64,000 nt of DNA from CATOSD01 sp965203135 (GCA_965203135.1 CBDBBO010000001.1:806001-870000), one strand, 5' to 3'. Counted from the first letter of the stretch, positions 24,102 through 32,965 are shown. Notes: generated by a model not told the origin, from the sequence alone. A program made the numbers and translations.

Positions 24102-25934
24102 TCACTGCCCCGGCACGACCGGCAGCACCACGTGGGAGGGCCGGTTGGCGTCGTGGTAGACGGTGTTGCGGGCAACCTCGGTGCGCCTGCTGAGGCCCAG
24201 CGGCTCGCCGGTATTGGGGTTCACGTCCAGCCGGGGGAAGTTGCTGCTGGCCACGTCCACGCGGATGCGATGCCCCTTGGCGAACAGGTTGCTGGTGGGG
24301 TACAGCTCGATGGTGAACTCGTACACTTCGCCCGGCTCCATCATCTCGGCCCGCTCGAACGAGTCCCGGTAGCGGGCGCGAATGACGCCGTCGGTGATGT
24401 TCATATCGAAGCCATGAGGGTAGTCGGGGCTGGGCGGGTACACGTCCACGAGCTTGGCGGTGAAGTCGGTGTCGACGCACGACGACGACGCCCAGAGCCT
24501 GGCGACGACCGGCCCGGTGACCTCGACGTCATGCTCCAGCGGCGGCGTCTGGAACGTGAGCACGTCGTGGCGCGAGGCGAGCGGCAGGTAAGGCTCGCGG
24601 GAGCCGTAGAAGCGGGGGCCTTCCTGCTGGTGGAAGGCGCCTCCCTCCATGATGTCGGCGCCGGAGGAGATGTTGCCGCCGATTGTGGGCACAGGGTTGT
24701 TGGGGTCGAACAGGTACTCGCTGGGCCGCGCCCCCGCGCGAGGCGCCTGGTTCGACAGCCCGCCGCCGGAGTGCAGGTAGAACGCGGTGTCGCTGGCGCG
24801 GGCGAGCGGCCAGTCCTGCTCGTCGCGCCAGCGGCCGCCGTGGTTGAGCCGGCCGTCGGCGTTCTTTCGGCCATCGCCTCCGCCCATCACGAACAGCCGG
24901 ACCGCCGAGTCGCGCTCGACGCCGTTGTCCATGTCCTTGAGCCAGCGGTCGAACCAGCGCAGCCGCATGTGATTGTAGTCGTCGGCCAAGCTGCCGGAAA
25001 CGACAGAGAGAGGGCCGAAATCCACGTCGCCGGAGTAGCTCACGTCGTGCGCGCCGTGGGTCCACGGTCCCAGCACCATGCGGATGGGGCCGTTCTTGAT
25101 GGGAGCCAGGCCGGTGTAGTTGCGGGTGGTGGTGCGCGTGTAAGGGTCGTACCAGCTACCCAGGTGAAGCTGAGGGATGTCGGCGTACTGGTCGAAGTAG
25201 AGCTCGTTGCAGATGCCTATCTGCTGCCAGTACTCCCCGAAGTCCGCCTGGGTCCACATGTCGAAGACGTAGTCCTCGTAGTCGGGCGCCCAGCGCAGCG
25301 GCGACTGGCCCTTCTTCCACGGCATACGCTGGAACCACTCGCGCAGGTCCTCGGCCTCCAGCGCGGCCTTGACCGTGGGGTCGGACAGCGCCTCCTTGCT
25401 GTTGCGGGCGTGGGTGAAGGCCCAGCAGACCTGGCGCAGCTCCAGTGTGCCGCTGTTGCGACAGGAGTTGTCGTAGGCATTGGTGAATCCGCCGCAGTCC
25501 ATGAAGGTGCAGGCGAGGTTGGGCGGGTTGGTGGCGGCCATCGCGGCCTGGGTGTGCGCGCCGTAGGATATGCCGAACGTGCCGACGCGGCCGTTGGACC
25601 AGGGCTGGTTGCCGATCCATTCCAGGGTGTCGTAGCCGTCCTGGGGGTCGTTGAGGTACTTGACGAACGAGCCTTCGGACTTGAACCTGCCGCGGTTGTC
25701 CTGGAAGATGACGACGTAGCCGCGGCTGCCGAAGTACCGCGCCTCGGCGCGATTGCGCTGGGCTTCCTTGTTGTACGGCGTCCGCTGCATGACGGCGGGC
25801 CAGCGTCCCTCGACGGGCTTGCCGTTCCTGGCGGGAAAGTAGAGGTCGGTGGCAAGGCGCACGCCGTCCCGCAGCGTGACCATGACGTCGCTTTGCAGGT
25901 GGACTTCGTACTCGGGCTGGGACTGCTGCGTCAT
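24102..25934 (-). CDS. CocE/NonD-family hydrolase (X-Pro dipeptidyl-peptidase type)
   Basis: 610 aa alpha/beta-hydrolase. The S15 catalytic domain begins at about residue 15 (MVTLRDGVRLATDLYFPA) with the nucleophile elbow GISYGAHTQAAMAA (Ser123). The C-terminal ~200 residues form the CocE jelly-roll domain (VEVTGPVVARLWASSSCVDTDFTAKLVDVYP and IRVDVASSNFPRLDVNPNTG). No signal peptide, so it is cytoplasmic. Family members hydrolyse esters, beta-lactam-like acyl bonds or N-terminal X-Pro dipeptides; the substrate here cannot be read. ATG at 25934. Confidence 0.9.
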   Translation of the reverse strand: MTQQSQPEYEVHLQSDVMVTLRDGVRLATDLYFPARNGKPVEGRWPAVMQRTPYNKEAQRNRAEARYFGSRGYVVIFQDNRGRFKSEGSFVKYLNDPQDGYDTLEWIGNQPWSNGRVGTFGISYGAHTQAAMAATNPPNLACTFMDCGGFTNAYDNSCRNSGTLELRQVCWAFTHARNSKEALSDPTVKAALEAEDLREWFQRMPWKKGQSPLRWAPDYEDYVFDMWTQADFGEYWQQIGICNELYFDQYADIPQLHLGSWYDPYTRTTTRNYTGLAPIKNGPIRMVLGPWTHGAHDVSYSGDVDFGPLSVVSGSLADDYNHMRLRWFDRWLKDMDNGVERDSAVRLFVMGGGDGRKNADGRLNHGGRWRDEQDWPLARASDTAFYLHSGGGLSNQAPRAGARPSEYLFDPNNPVPTIGGNISSGADIMEGGAFHQQEGPRFYGSREPYLPLASRHDVLTFQTPPLEHDVEVTGPVVARLWASSSCVDTDFTAKLVDVYPPSPDYPHGFDMNITDGVIRARYRDSFERAEMMEPGEVYEFTIELYPTSNLFAKGHRIRVDVASSNFPRLDVNPNTGEPLGLSRRTEVARNTVYHDANRPSHVVLPVVPGQ

Positions 25935-26029
25935 CTGCGCGGCCCTCCGGACTGTTGGTGTGTGACGGTCATCGGACTGCCCGGCGACTGGCGCTGCGAT
26001 TATATTTGCGGCGGGCGGCGGGCGTCAAC

Positions 26030-26060
26030 AACTGAGTGGCTAGTGGTGAGTGGTTAGTAG
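26030..26060. repeat. Degenerate AGTGGTNAGTGG micro-repeat
   Basis: A run of AGTGG/TAGTGG words such as GTGGCTAGTGGTGAGTGG. The same word set, longer, occurs at 37070-37145 and as a trace near 41770. It is noncoding and probably a simple-sequence family. Confidence 0.55.
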
Positions 26061-26138
26061 CCGAAGTCCCATGGCTGGATCACCTGCCACTGGCAGTCCC
26101 GCGCCGCATGGGGCTGACGCTATAATTGAAGGAAGTAC

Positions 26139-27077
26139 ATGCGACAACAGTCCTCCAACACGACGCGACTCTATCCGATAAAGCACGTTCCGATCTCACG
26201 CGGTGAGATTGAGAATAGGGGTGCACGTCGCAAGCTGTGGGTGACTTTGGGAGAAGACGGAACTCAGTGGCTTTTGAAGTTCCCAAGGCCGAACACTGGC
26301 GAGCACTGGGCCGAGAAGGTCGCGTCGGAGATCGGGCGGTTGTTCGAAATCAATACCGCGCGCGTCGAATTGGCAAGGGCGGGTGGCGAGTTGGCAACCA
26401 TCTGCAGATCGTTTCTGGGCGATGACGATAATGATTCTTCGATCGCGTGGTTGCACGGATCCGAATTATTGGACTTTACAACTCCAGACTATGACGTCAA
26501 TCTGGTCAGACCCAATCGCTTTCATAACGTTAAGACGATTGTCGGAGCCATCTGGGAGGGTGAGAAGATATTTGACTTTGGCCTAGAGAACGGCACGAGC
26601 GATATGGACATTGAACTGGCATCATACGCTTTACTGGACGCGCTGATTGGCAATACAGACAGGCACCACGACAATTGGATGGTGGTGTTTGTCCTGGGCG
26701 CAGGCAACAGTTGGGTGAACGTCGCGCCATCGTATGACCATGCCTCCTCCCTTGGACGGGAGTTGACAGATACCCGCCGTGAGCAGATATTGTCCACTGA
26801 CGGAGTGCTGGACTATCTCCGGAGAGGAAGAGGTGGAGTGTTTCGAGCAGCCACGGATGTACACGCGCCATCACCGCTTACGCTGGCTCGACTGCTCTGC
26901 AGGTGGCGACCGGAACTTGCCTCTGACTGGCGAGAGCAATTGAATTCGGTATCGGACTCAGCCGTTCGGTCGGTGATCGAAAGAGTACCACCTGAGTTTG
27001 CTTCCGAAATGGCTAAGCAGTTTGCGTACCAAGTAGTTGTGACGAGCAGAGTCGAACTCTTGCGGAGTATCAAATGA
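26139..27077 (+). CDS. HipT-like serine/threonine kinase (PI3/4-kinase fold)
   Basis: 312 aa. It resembles the C-terminal kinase core of HipA without the N-terminal subdomain. An ATP-binding lysine is likely in WLLKFP, a following glutamate in ASEIGRLF. The catalytic loop is GNTDRHHDNWMV (D174, N179), and the metal-binding aspartate is D200 in PSYDHASSLG. All catalytic residues are present. The downstream gene overlaps by ATGA (27074-27077) and encodes a HipS-like/HIRAN partner. No hipB regulator precedes it. RBS AAGGAAG precedes the ATG. Lower GC than the flanks. I infer a split HipA-type toxin or defence kinase. Confidence 0.72.
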   Translation: MRQQSSNTTRLYPIKHVPISRGEIENRGARRKLWVTLGEDGTQWLLKFPRPNTGEHWAEKVASEIGRLFEINTARVELARAGGELATICRSFLGDDDNDSSIAWLHGSELLDFTTPDYDVNLVRPNRFHNVKTIVGAIWEGEKIFDFGLENGTSDMDIELASYALLDALIGNTDRHHDNWMVVFVLGAGNSWVNVAPSYDHASSLGRELTDTRREQILSTDGVLDYLRRGRGGVFRAATDVHAPSPLTLARLLCRWRPELASDWREQLNSVSDSAVRSVIERVPPEFASEMAKQFAYQVVVTSRVELLRSIK

Positions 27078-27844
27078 ACACGCTGTACATGGCATGGCAG
27101 AGTCCACGCGACCGACGATGGTTCCCGGTGGGCAGACTTCTGCGACACGAAACCGAGCCTGCCGGATACGAATTTGCTTATCTGCAGGGCGCCGAAAAGG
27201 CCAAGCAGGAAGCAGGGTTCTTCATGGCACCTGGCTTCGCGGACTTCGACCGAGTGTATACAGCTCCCATGATTTTTGCGGTCTTCCGTAACCGGATCAT
27301 GCATCAAGGTCGCCCCGACCGGCCTGAGTACCTCGCCATGCTCGGCATTGATCCCGATAGTTGGGACGTGGTAACAGAGCTTTCGCTTTCAGGCGGCCGC
27401 GTTCGATCGGACAGCTTCGAGACTTTCCCAGCGATTACGCCTGACGAGTCGGGGCACTTCGCTACGCGATTCATCCTACACGGGCTGCGACATACGAATA
27501 ACCACTCAATTGAGCGCTCGGAATCGCTTGAAGAGGGGGAGATGCTCGAACTCGCATTCGAGTTAAATAACCCCGCGACTACGCACGCCATCACAGTGAA
27601 AACGCGTGACCACTACGTGTTGGGCTGGCTGCCGCGCTACCTGGTCGACGGAATGCACAACGATCACGCCTGGATGGTGACAGAGGTCATGGCAACCGTG
27701 GCTCAGGTGAATCGCGACGCCCCGTTGAGTCACAGGCTGCTGGTGGACTTCAGTGGGAGGCTGCCGCCGGGGTTCAGTCCCATGCGGGATCTACCGGAGT
27801 ACCAACCCATCGCTGCCGTAGACGCGCCAATAACTGTGCGCTAG
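27074..27844 (+). CDS. HipA-N-subdomain-like (HipS-like) protein with HIRAN domain
   Basis: 256 aa. Residues 1-~95 (LYMAWQSPRDRRWFPVGRLLRHETEPAGYEFAYLQGA ... DRVYTAPMIFAVFRNRIM) resemble the N-terminal subdomain 1 of HipA, which in the HipBST system is a separate protein (HipS) that inhibits the kinase. Residues ~128-225 resemble a HIRAN domain (RFILHGLRHTN, LEEGEMLELAFELNNPATTHAITVKTRDHYVLGWLPRYLV), a fold that in other proteins binds single-stranded or damaged DNA ends. Start ATG overlaps the kinase stop. Its TAG stop shares CTAG with the facing mutase stop. I infer an inhibitor and sensor for the kinase; both domain assignments are by eye. Confidence 0.62.
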   Translation: MNTLYMAWQSPRDRRWFPVGRLLRHETEPAGYEFAYLQGAEKAKQEAGFFMAPGFADFDRVYTAPMIFAVFRNRIMHQGRPDRPEYLAMLGIDPDSWDVVTELSLSGGRVRSDSFETFPAITPDESGHFATRFILHGLRHTNNHSIERSESLEEGEMLELAFELNNPATTHAITVKTRDHYVLGWLPRYLVDGMHNDHAWMVTEVMATVAQVNRDAPLSHRLLVDFSGRLPPGFSPMRDLPEYQPIAAVDAPITVR

Positions 27845-29478
27845 TACCACGTCGGCTGGTACTCCCCCCACTCTTCGCGCAGCACGCCCATCATCTCGCC
27901 GAGCGTGGCGTAGGCCCTGACCGCCTCGAGGATGTAGGGCATGAGATTTGCGTCCCCCAAGGCGGCGTCGCGGAGGCGGCGCAGCGCGACCGCCGCGGCC
28001 TCCGCGTCCCGATCCCGGCGCACGCGGTTCAGCCGCTCCAGGTGGCGGCGCTCGCCCTCCTCGTCCACGCGCAGCAACGGAATGTCCAGAGCCTCGTCGC
28101 CGGTGAACTCGTTGACGCCGACCACCACCCGCTCGTTGCGCTCGAGCTCGCGCTGGAAGTCGGACGCCGCGTCCGCTATCTCGCGCACGAAGAATCCGTC
28201 GTCCACCGCTGCCCTCACGCCGCCGGCCTCGTCGATGCGCCGGAAGTAGTCGTAGGCGCCCTCTTCCAGGCGGTCGGTGAGCCACTCTAGGTAGTGGCTG
28301 CCGCCGAGCGGGTCCACGGTGTCGGTGACGCCGGTCTCGTGCGCGATTATCTGCTGGGTGCGCAGCGCGAGGCGGGCCGCGTCCTGGCTGGGGAGCGCCC
28401 ATGCCTCGTCCATCGAGTTGGTGTGCAGTGACTGTGTGCCGCTCAGCACGGCCGCCAGCGCCTGGATGGCCACCCTGACCACGTTGTTCTCCGGCTGCTC
28501 GGCGGTGAGCGTCGCGCCCGCCGTCTGCGCGTGCGTGCGCAGCCACCAGGAGCGTTCCTTGTTCGCGCCGAAGCGCTCGCGCATCTCGCGCGCCCATATC
28601 CGGCGGGCCGCCCTGAACTTGGCGATCTCCTCGAAGAAGTCCTGGTGGACGTTGAAGAAGAAGCTGAGGCGCGGGGCGAAGTCGTCCACGTCCATGCCGC
28701 GCTCCACGCACGCCCGGACGTACTCGAATCCGTCGGCGAGCGTGAACGCCAGCTCCTGCACGGCGGTGGAGCCGGCCTCCCGTATGTGGTAGCCGCTGAT
28801 GCTGATGGGGTTCCAGCGGGGCAGATGTTTCGAGGCGTATTCGATGGTGTCAACCACAAGACGCATGGAGGGCTCCACCGGGAAGATGTACTCGTTCTGC
28901 GCGGTGTACTCCTTGAGGATGTCGTTTTGGATGGTGCCGCCGAGGGCGGCGGCGGGGATGCCGCGCTTTTCGGCCGCGGCGATGTACATGGCCCAGATGA
29001 TGGCCGCGGGGGCGTTGATGGTCATGGAGGTTGTCACGCGGTCCATGGGTATGCCGTCGAAGAGAATCTCCATGTCTGCGAGAGAGGAGACGGCCACGCC
29101 GCACTTGCCGAACTCGCCCATCGCGGGAGGGTCGTCGGTGTCATACCCGTACAGCGTGGGCATGTCGAAGGCGACGCTCAGGCCGGACTGGCCCTGCTCG
29201 AGCAGAAACTTGAACCGCTCGTTGGTGTCCTCGGCGGTACCGAACCCGGCGAACATGCGCATGGTCCACAGCCTGCCGCGGTAGCCGGTGGCGTGCACGC
29301 CGCGCAGGAACGGATAGCGGCCCGGCACGTCCGCATCGCCCGCCCCGGTCTCGCGGCTGCCGGCCGTGTAGGCGCGGTCGATGGGGATGCCCGATACGGT
29401 TGCGAAACGCTCCTTGCGCTCCGCGTGCGGCGCGGCGGGAGAGGCCGCACTCTCAGGGTTATTGGCATCACCGGCCAT
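27841..29478 (-). CDS. Methylmalonyl-CoA mutase, large (catalytic) subunit
   Basis: 545 aa, matching the alpha chain of split mutases whose B12-binding domain is a separate protein. Conserved blocks: RYPFLRGVHATGYRGRLWTMRMFAGFGTAEDTNERFKFLLEQGQSGLSVAFDMPT, MTINAPAAIIWAMYIAAAEKRG, GGTIQNDILKEYTAQNEYIFPVEPSMRLV, SGYHIREAGSTAVQELAFTLADG, and THSMDEA-like HTNSMDEAWALPSQDAARLALRTQQIIAHETGV. No cobalamin-binding partner, epimerase or MeaB chaperone lies in the window. It interconverts methylmalonyl-CoA and succinyl-CoA, though related isobutyryl- or ethylmalonyl-CoA mutases cannot be excluded. ATG at 29478 with GAGGAG upstream. Confidence 0.88.
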   Translation of the reverse strand: MAGDANNPESAASPAAPHAERKERFATVSGIPIDRAYTAGSRETGAGDADVPGRYPFLRGVHATGYRGRLWTMRMFAGFGTAEDTNERFKFLLEQGQSGLSVAFDMPTLYGYDTDDPPAMGEFGKCGVAVSSLADMEILFDGIPMDRVTTSMTINAPAAIIWAMYIAAAEKRGIPAAALGGTIQNDILKEYTAQNEYIFPVEPSMRLVVDTIEYASKHLPRWNPISISGYHIREAGSTAVQELAFTLADGFEYVRACVERGMDVDDFAPRLSFFFNVHQDFFEEIAKFRAARRIWAREMRERFGANKERSWWLRTHAQTAGATLTAEQPENNVVRVAIQALAAVLSGTQSLHTNSMDEAWALPSQDAARLALRTQQIIAHETGVTDTVDPLGGSHYLEWLTDRLEEGAYDYFRRIDEAGGVRAAVDDGFFVREIADAASDFQRELERNERVVVGVNEFTGDEALDIPLLRVDEEGERRHLERLNRVRRDRDAEAAAVALRRLRDAALGDANLMPYILEAVRAYATLGEMMGVLREEWGEYQPTWY

Positions 29479-29555
29479 TGGGAACGCTCCTCGCTTGGTC
29501 TGGAAAGGCGGTCTGGCGCTATTCTACCACGAGGCCGCGCAGGTCCGATGCCCTG

Positions 29556-30185
29556 TCACCAGCCGGCGGGCTTGGTTATGACACCCACGTCGTCCGTTAG
29601 TGTGTCGGGGAACTGGCTGCGCCGCAGGTGGCTCCTCCAAAGGCGCTTGACGTAAGTGGCGGCGCCCTGCAATACCCTTGGGCTGACGTTCTTCGAGTCC
29701 GGATTCACCAGAACCACCCGCAGCCCCAGGCCGTCCCGGATGTACCGCATTGCGCCCGCGAAGTCGGCGTCATTCGACACGACGACCGCCTGCTCGTACT
29801 CCCCGTTGAAGCCGTCCACGAGCAGTTGCGTTGCGAGATTCACGTCCGATCCCTTCTCCTCGGTGTCCCTGATCAAGACGTGCGTCGGCTGTCCTGGCGT
29901 CGGATTAGCCAATGGGCGACGACGTACACCAGTGCGGAACGCGCCGAAGTGGGCTTCGTAGCCGGGCAGGGTTGCGAGCGCTCTTAGATACGCCTGCTGC
30001 CTCTGACGTTGGGAGGGATTGCCGGGGCGCGTATCGAGACGCGCCGTGAAGTAAGAGACACGATGGATCGTATCCTGTGGGAAGAGTGTCTCGGCCAGCT
30101 TGCGGAGGTCGAGCCATCTGAAAGGGGTGTCTTTGAGAGCGCGATAGTAGAGGTTGAAGCCGTCTATGTAGACGTTGGTAAGCAA
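29556..30185 (-). CDS. NYN-domain (PIN-like) putative RNase
   Basis: 209 aa. The NYN signature is complete: VYIDGFNLYYRAL (D8), EKGSDVNLATQLLVDGF, VVVSNDADFAGAMRYI and VLVNPDSK. These acidic residues form the metal site of PIN-like ribonucleases. Proteins of this LabA/DUF88 class are RNA-processing or toxin-like enzymes; no antitoxin partner is adjacent. ATG at 30185. A hairpin repeat lies just upstream. Confidence 0.82.
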   Translation of the reverse strand: MLTNVYIDGFNLYYRALKDTPFRWLDLRKLAETLFPQDTIHRVSYFTARLDTRPGNPSQRQRQQAYLRALATLPGYEAHFGAFRTGVRRRPLANPTPGQPTHVLIRDTEEKGSDVNLATQLLVDGFNGEYEQAVVVSNDADFAGAMRYIRDGLGLRVVLVNPDSKNVSPRVLQGAATYVKRLWRSHLRRSQFPDTLTDDVGVITKPAGW

Positions 30186-30207
30186 TCGTGCTCCCTTTAC
30201 AAAGACA

Positions 30208-30231
30208 GAGACCGCCGCATGGGGCGGTCTC
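30208..30231. repeat. Perfect hairpin repeat (GAGACCGCC arms)
   Basis: GAGACCGCC (30208-30216) pairs with GGCGGTCTC (30223-30231) around a six-base loop. It stands between the NYN start and the beta-propeller gene stop on the minus strand, so it can act as a terminator for the latter. The flanking CTCGACCCTACCG suggests a wider intergenic repeat. Confidence 0.6.
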
Positions 30232-30318
30232 GACCCTACCGCCGAAGAGATAGGGGGGGTATCACCTACGCTACCACAATGTACCAGTTGTCGTCAATCG
30301 AATTACACCGTCGCGGCG

Positions 30319-31731
30319 CTAGCGTGGCGACCATGTGGCCAGGATGCCGTCGGCCAGGGTTTGCGCGGTGGACGCCGGCTCGACCGACAGCACCAGCACC
30401 CTCGGGGTCTCCCGGGGCGACAGCGACGCCGACACGCCCACGTTTCCTACGACACCGCCCGCGAACACGATGGCGCGAGAGTCGGGCGACCATACGCGGT
30501 GGGAGTAGGCGAACTGGTCGAAGAAGATCAACAGGCTCATCTGGTCCCGTGTGGGAATGAAGTCCACCAGCGGCCAGCGTTGGCCGGAGGCGACGTCCAG
30601 GACGTTCCAGCGTAGGCCTTCCCCGTCCTCCGCGAAGGTCACGTAGGCGATCATCCGGCCGTTCGGCGACCAGAAGAAGGCCACCACTATTTCGTCGATC
30701 TCGACGTCGCGCCGCTCTCCCTCCGGCGAGATTAGCCGCACTCCTCGGTACACGAACCCCCCGGTCGCCGGGGAGGGCTGCCCGGAGTGGGCGACCGCCA
30801 GGGTGTCGCCATCGGGCGACCACAGGAACGCGGTCACTCCCCGCGTCTCGTCCAGCGGTGTGCGCCGCCCCTGGGTCGGATCGTCGAGGTACAGCGTCCC
30901 TGCCCCGTCCGGGGTCTCGGACACGTAGGCCACGCTCCTGCTGCCGGGCCGCCAGGCCGGTACGCGGTAGCCCGCGGCCAGGATGTCCAGGCTGTCGACG
31001 GCCGGGGCGTCGCTTGCGGTCACCGAGTGGTGCCCCAGGCCCGCGTGGACCAGCATGTCGGTCGAGTTCGCCGACCAGGAGGCGTAGAGCGGGGCGCCGG
31101 CGAGAAGATGCTTGGCCTCTTCATCGTCCTGCGGGTCGTCCAGCAGCAGCGACAGGCCCATGGGCGTGTTGGCCATGATGCCCAGCCACCGGCTGTCGGG
31201 TGACCACAGCGTGTAGTGGGGCATGCTGGGGAGCACAGGTCCGAATCCGCGCCGGTTCACGAACACGGCCCGCGCCCCTCTGGACCCGTCCTCGCCGATG
31301 GGGCGCACGAACAACAGGTGCTGAGGCTGGCGATTCCGCGCCCCTCTGGACCCGTCCTCGCCGACGGGACGCACGAACAGCGTGAGCGGACCTCGCCTGC
31401 CTTCTCCTGTCGAAACGCCGGAGAAGGCCACGCTGCGGCCGTCCGGAGACCAGGTGGGCCAGGTGTAGAACCCCTCCTCGGGGCTGAGCCAGGTCGGATT
31501 CGAGCCGTCCGGTTCGGCCGCCATCACCCTGCCCTGCAGGTCGACGAAGGCCACGAGGTCTACGGTGGTGATTGGCGGCGCCGGCGGCGTGGTCGAGAAC
31601 ACACCGCCGCTCACGCCCACCACGGCGACGACCGCCAACAGTGCAAGCAACGCTATCGCGTAGATGGCAGCTCTCAAGCCGGCTCTCCTCTCATCGTGCG
31701 GGCGATTGTCATAGCGAGGACAGGAGGTCAC
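30319..31731 (-). CDS. Membrane-anchored WD40-like beta-propeller (PD40/TolB-type) protein
   Basis: 470 aa. A short cytosolic N-terminus with arginines precedes one hydrophobic helix (AAIYAIALLALLAVVAVVGVSGG), so the rest is extracytoplasmic. Several PD40 repeats are visible (WPTWSPDGRSVAFSG, TLWSPDSRWLGI, FLWSPDGDTLAVAHS, FFWSPNGRMIAYVT, RVWSPDSRAIVFAG). Propellers of this type bind peptides or polysaccharides; the role here is unknown. An in-frame 66-base tandem duplication (31271 and 31337) repeats LFVRPxGEDGSRGAR. The start at 31731 overlaps the RNase D end by 23 bases. Confidence 0.75.
   Translation of the reverse strand: MTSCPRYDNRPHDERRAGLRAAIYAIALLALLAVVAVVGVSGGVFSTTPPAPPITTVDLVAFVDLQGRVMAAEPDGSNPTWLSPEEGFYTWPTWSPDGRSVAFSGVSTGEGRRGPLTLFVRPVGEDGSRGARNRQPQHLLFVRPIGEDGSRGARAVFVNRRGFGPVLPSMPHYTLWSPDSRWLGIMANTPMGLSLLLDDPQDDEEAKHLLAGAPLYASWSANSTDMLVHAGLGHHSVTASDAPAVDSLDILAAGYRVPAWRPGSRSVAYVSETPDGAGTLYLDDPTQGRRTPLDETRGVTAFLWSPDGDTLAVAHSGQPSPATGGFVYRGVRLISPEGERRDVEIDEIVVAFFWSPNGRMIAYVTFAEDGEGLRWNVLDVASGQRWPLVDFIPTRDQMSLLIFFDQFAYSHRVWSPDSRAIVFAGGVVGNVGVSASLSPRETPRVLVLSVEPASTAQTLADGILATWSPR
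31271..31380. repeat. In-frame 66-base duplication within the beta-propeller gene
   Basis: Two near-identical 44-base copies starting at 31271 and 31337, spaced 66 bases (22 codons) apart. Both encode FVRP-V/I-GEDGSRGAR. The frame stays intact, so the loop between two propeller strands is longer than usual. Confidence 0.8.
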
Positions 31732-32875
31732 GCAGCGACGGTTCGAACTCCCCAGCCTGCCACTTTCGCACTTCCTCGCTGTCGAGTTCCGAGGCCAGGC
31801 TGTCCGGGCTGCGCGCCAGCCGGGTCAGGCTGGCGGTGGGCCAGAGAAGACTCGGGTCCAGTCCCAGTTCCTCGCCCAGCGACTTTCGCCACTGCTTGAG
31901 CCGCTTCATGCGGTCGCCTGCTTCGCGGCGCTGCGACGGGGTCAGCCGGTCCCGGGCGGGCGTCTTCTTCGGAGGACGTACCGGGGCGGCGTCCATGCCC
32001 TCCTGGATGGCGCTCCTCAGCTTGCGCACGGCGGGCCGCCGCCCGTACCTGCCCAGGCCCTTGATCTCGCCAAGCTTCACATCGGGGTCAGCGGACACCG
32101 TCACCAGTGCGGAGTCGGACATCACCTTGAAGTGCGGCCGGTCCAGCTCCCGCGCGAGCTCGTCGCGCAGCCGGCACAGCGAGCGCAGGATGGCCAGGCC
32201 GCGTCCGTTGAGAACGCGGCTTCCCTTGATGGACAGGAAGGCCGCCTCGCGGTCCGGCTCTGAGTGCCGGAGTTGCTCCAGGCGTTCGCACTCCTCGCGC
32301 AGCCACCGGGTGCGTCCCAAACGCCGCAGGCGCTCATCGAGCGCATCTCGCAGGCGCGCCAGGTGGAGCACGTCGCCCGCGGCGTACCCCAGGGCCTCGT
32401 CGCTCAGTGGGCGCAGCGTCCAGTCGGACCGCTGGAGCCTGCGCGACTTGGGAATCCTGACTCCGACGTACTCCTCGAGCACCGCTTGAAGACCGAGACG
32501 CTCCGATCCCGCGAACGCCGCGGCGAGGGACGTATCGAACAGGTTACGCACGCCGAAGCCCCAATCCCTGTCCAGGCTGCGAATGTCGTATCCGGGTGCG
32601 TGGAAGATCTTTTCGACTTCGGGGTCTGCGAAAAGATCGCCAAGCGGCCCCACGTCGCCGACGGCTAGAGGGTCGACGAGGTACACGGCGTCCGGGGAGG
32701 CGAGCTGCACCAGGCATATCCGCTCCCTGTATCTGAAGAAGCCGTTGGACTCGAGGTCGACGGCGACGCGCGATGACGCGGCTAGCGCGTCTACCGCGCG
32801 GGCCAGGTGCTCGGTCGTCTCCACCAGATCGAAATCGGTCAACGGGTGCTCCAGGGATGGGACTGTGCGGCGCAC
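31709..32875 (-). CDS. rnd: Ribonuclease D
   Basis: 388 aa from the GTG at 32875. The DEDDy exonuclease domain shows VAVDLESNGFF (D and E of motif I), IFHAPGYDIRSLDRDWG (motif II D) and GYAAGDVLHLARL (motif III Y and D). One HRDC domain (LNGRGLAILRSLCRLRDELARELDRPHFKVMSD) follows and a second region resembles another HRDC (~residues 300-388). It trims tRNA and other RNA 3' ends. A TTG at 32938 would lengthen it by 21 residues but lies within the -35 box of the likely promoter, so GTG 32875 is preferred. It diverges from the metallophosphoesterase gene. Confidence 0.86.
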   Translation of the reverse strand: MRRTVPSLEHPLTDFDLVETTEHLARAVDALAASSRVAVDLESNGFFRYRERICLVQLASPDAVYLVDPLAVGDVGPLGDLFADPEVEKIFHAPGYDIRSLDRDWGFGVRNLFDTSLAAAFAGSERLGLQAVLEEYVGVRIPKSRRLQRSDWTLRPLSDEALGYAAGDVLHLARLRDALDERLRRLGRTRWLREECERLEQLRHSEPDREAAFLSIKGSRVLNGRGLAILRSLCRLRDELARELDRPHFKVMSDSALVTVSADPDVKLGEIKGLGRYGRRPAVRKLRSAIQEGMDAAPVRPPKKTPARDRLTPSQRREAGDRMKRLKQWRKSLGEELGLDPSLLWPTASLTRLARSPDSLASELDSEEVRKWQAGEFEPSLRDLLSSL

Positions 32876-32891
32876 GTCATCGTCCAGTTGC

Positions 32892-32920
32892 TTGTTCCCA
32901 ATTTCACGATAGCATACAAT
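32892..32920 (+). promoter_or_regulatory. Promoter for the metallophosphoesterase gene, overlapping a divergent one
   Basis: TTGTTC (32892-32897), 17 bases, TACAAT (32915-32920). It overlaps the divergent promoter for RNase D (TTGGTG at 32938-32933, TATGCT at 32916-32911, 16-base spacer). The two transcripts thus compete for the same ~45 bases. Confidence 0.5.
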
Positions 32921-32965
32921 GGGCGTGATTTTCACCAATCGGCTGTTGAGGAGCGTTACACGGCA

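Noticed and set aside
26120..26125. TATAAT as -10 of the HipT-like gene
   Set aside because: Only 13 bases from the ATG and without a -35 box, so leaderless or chance; not called as a promoter.
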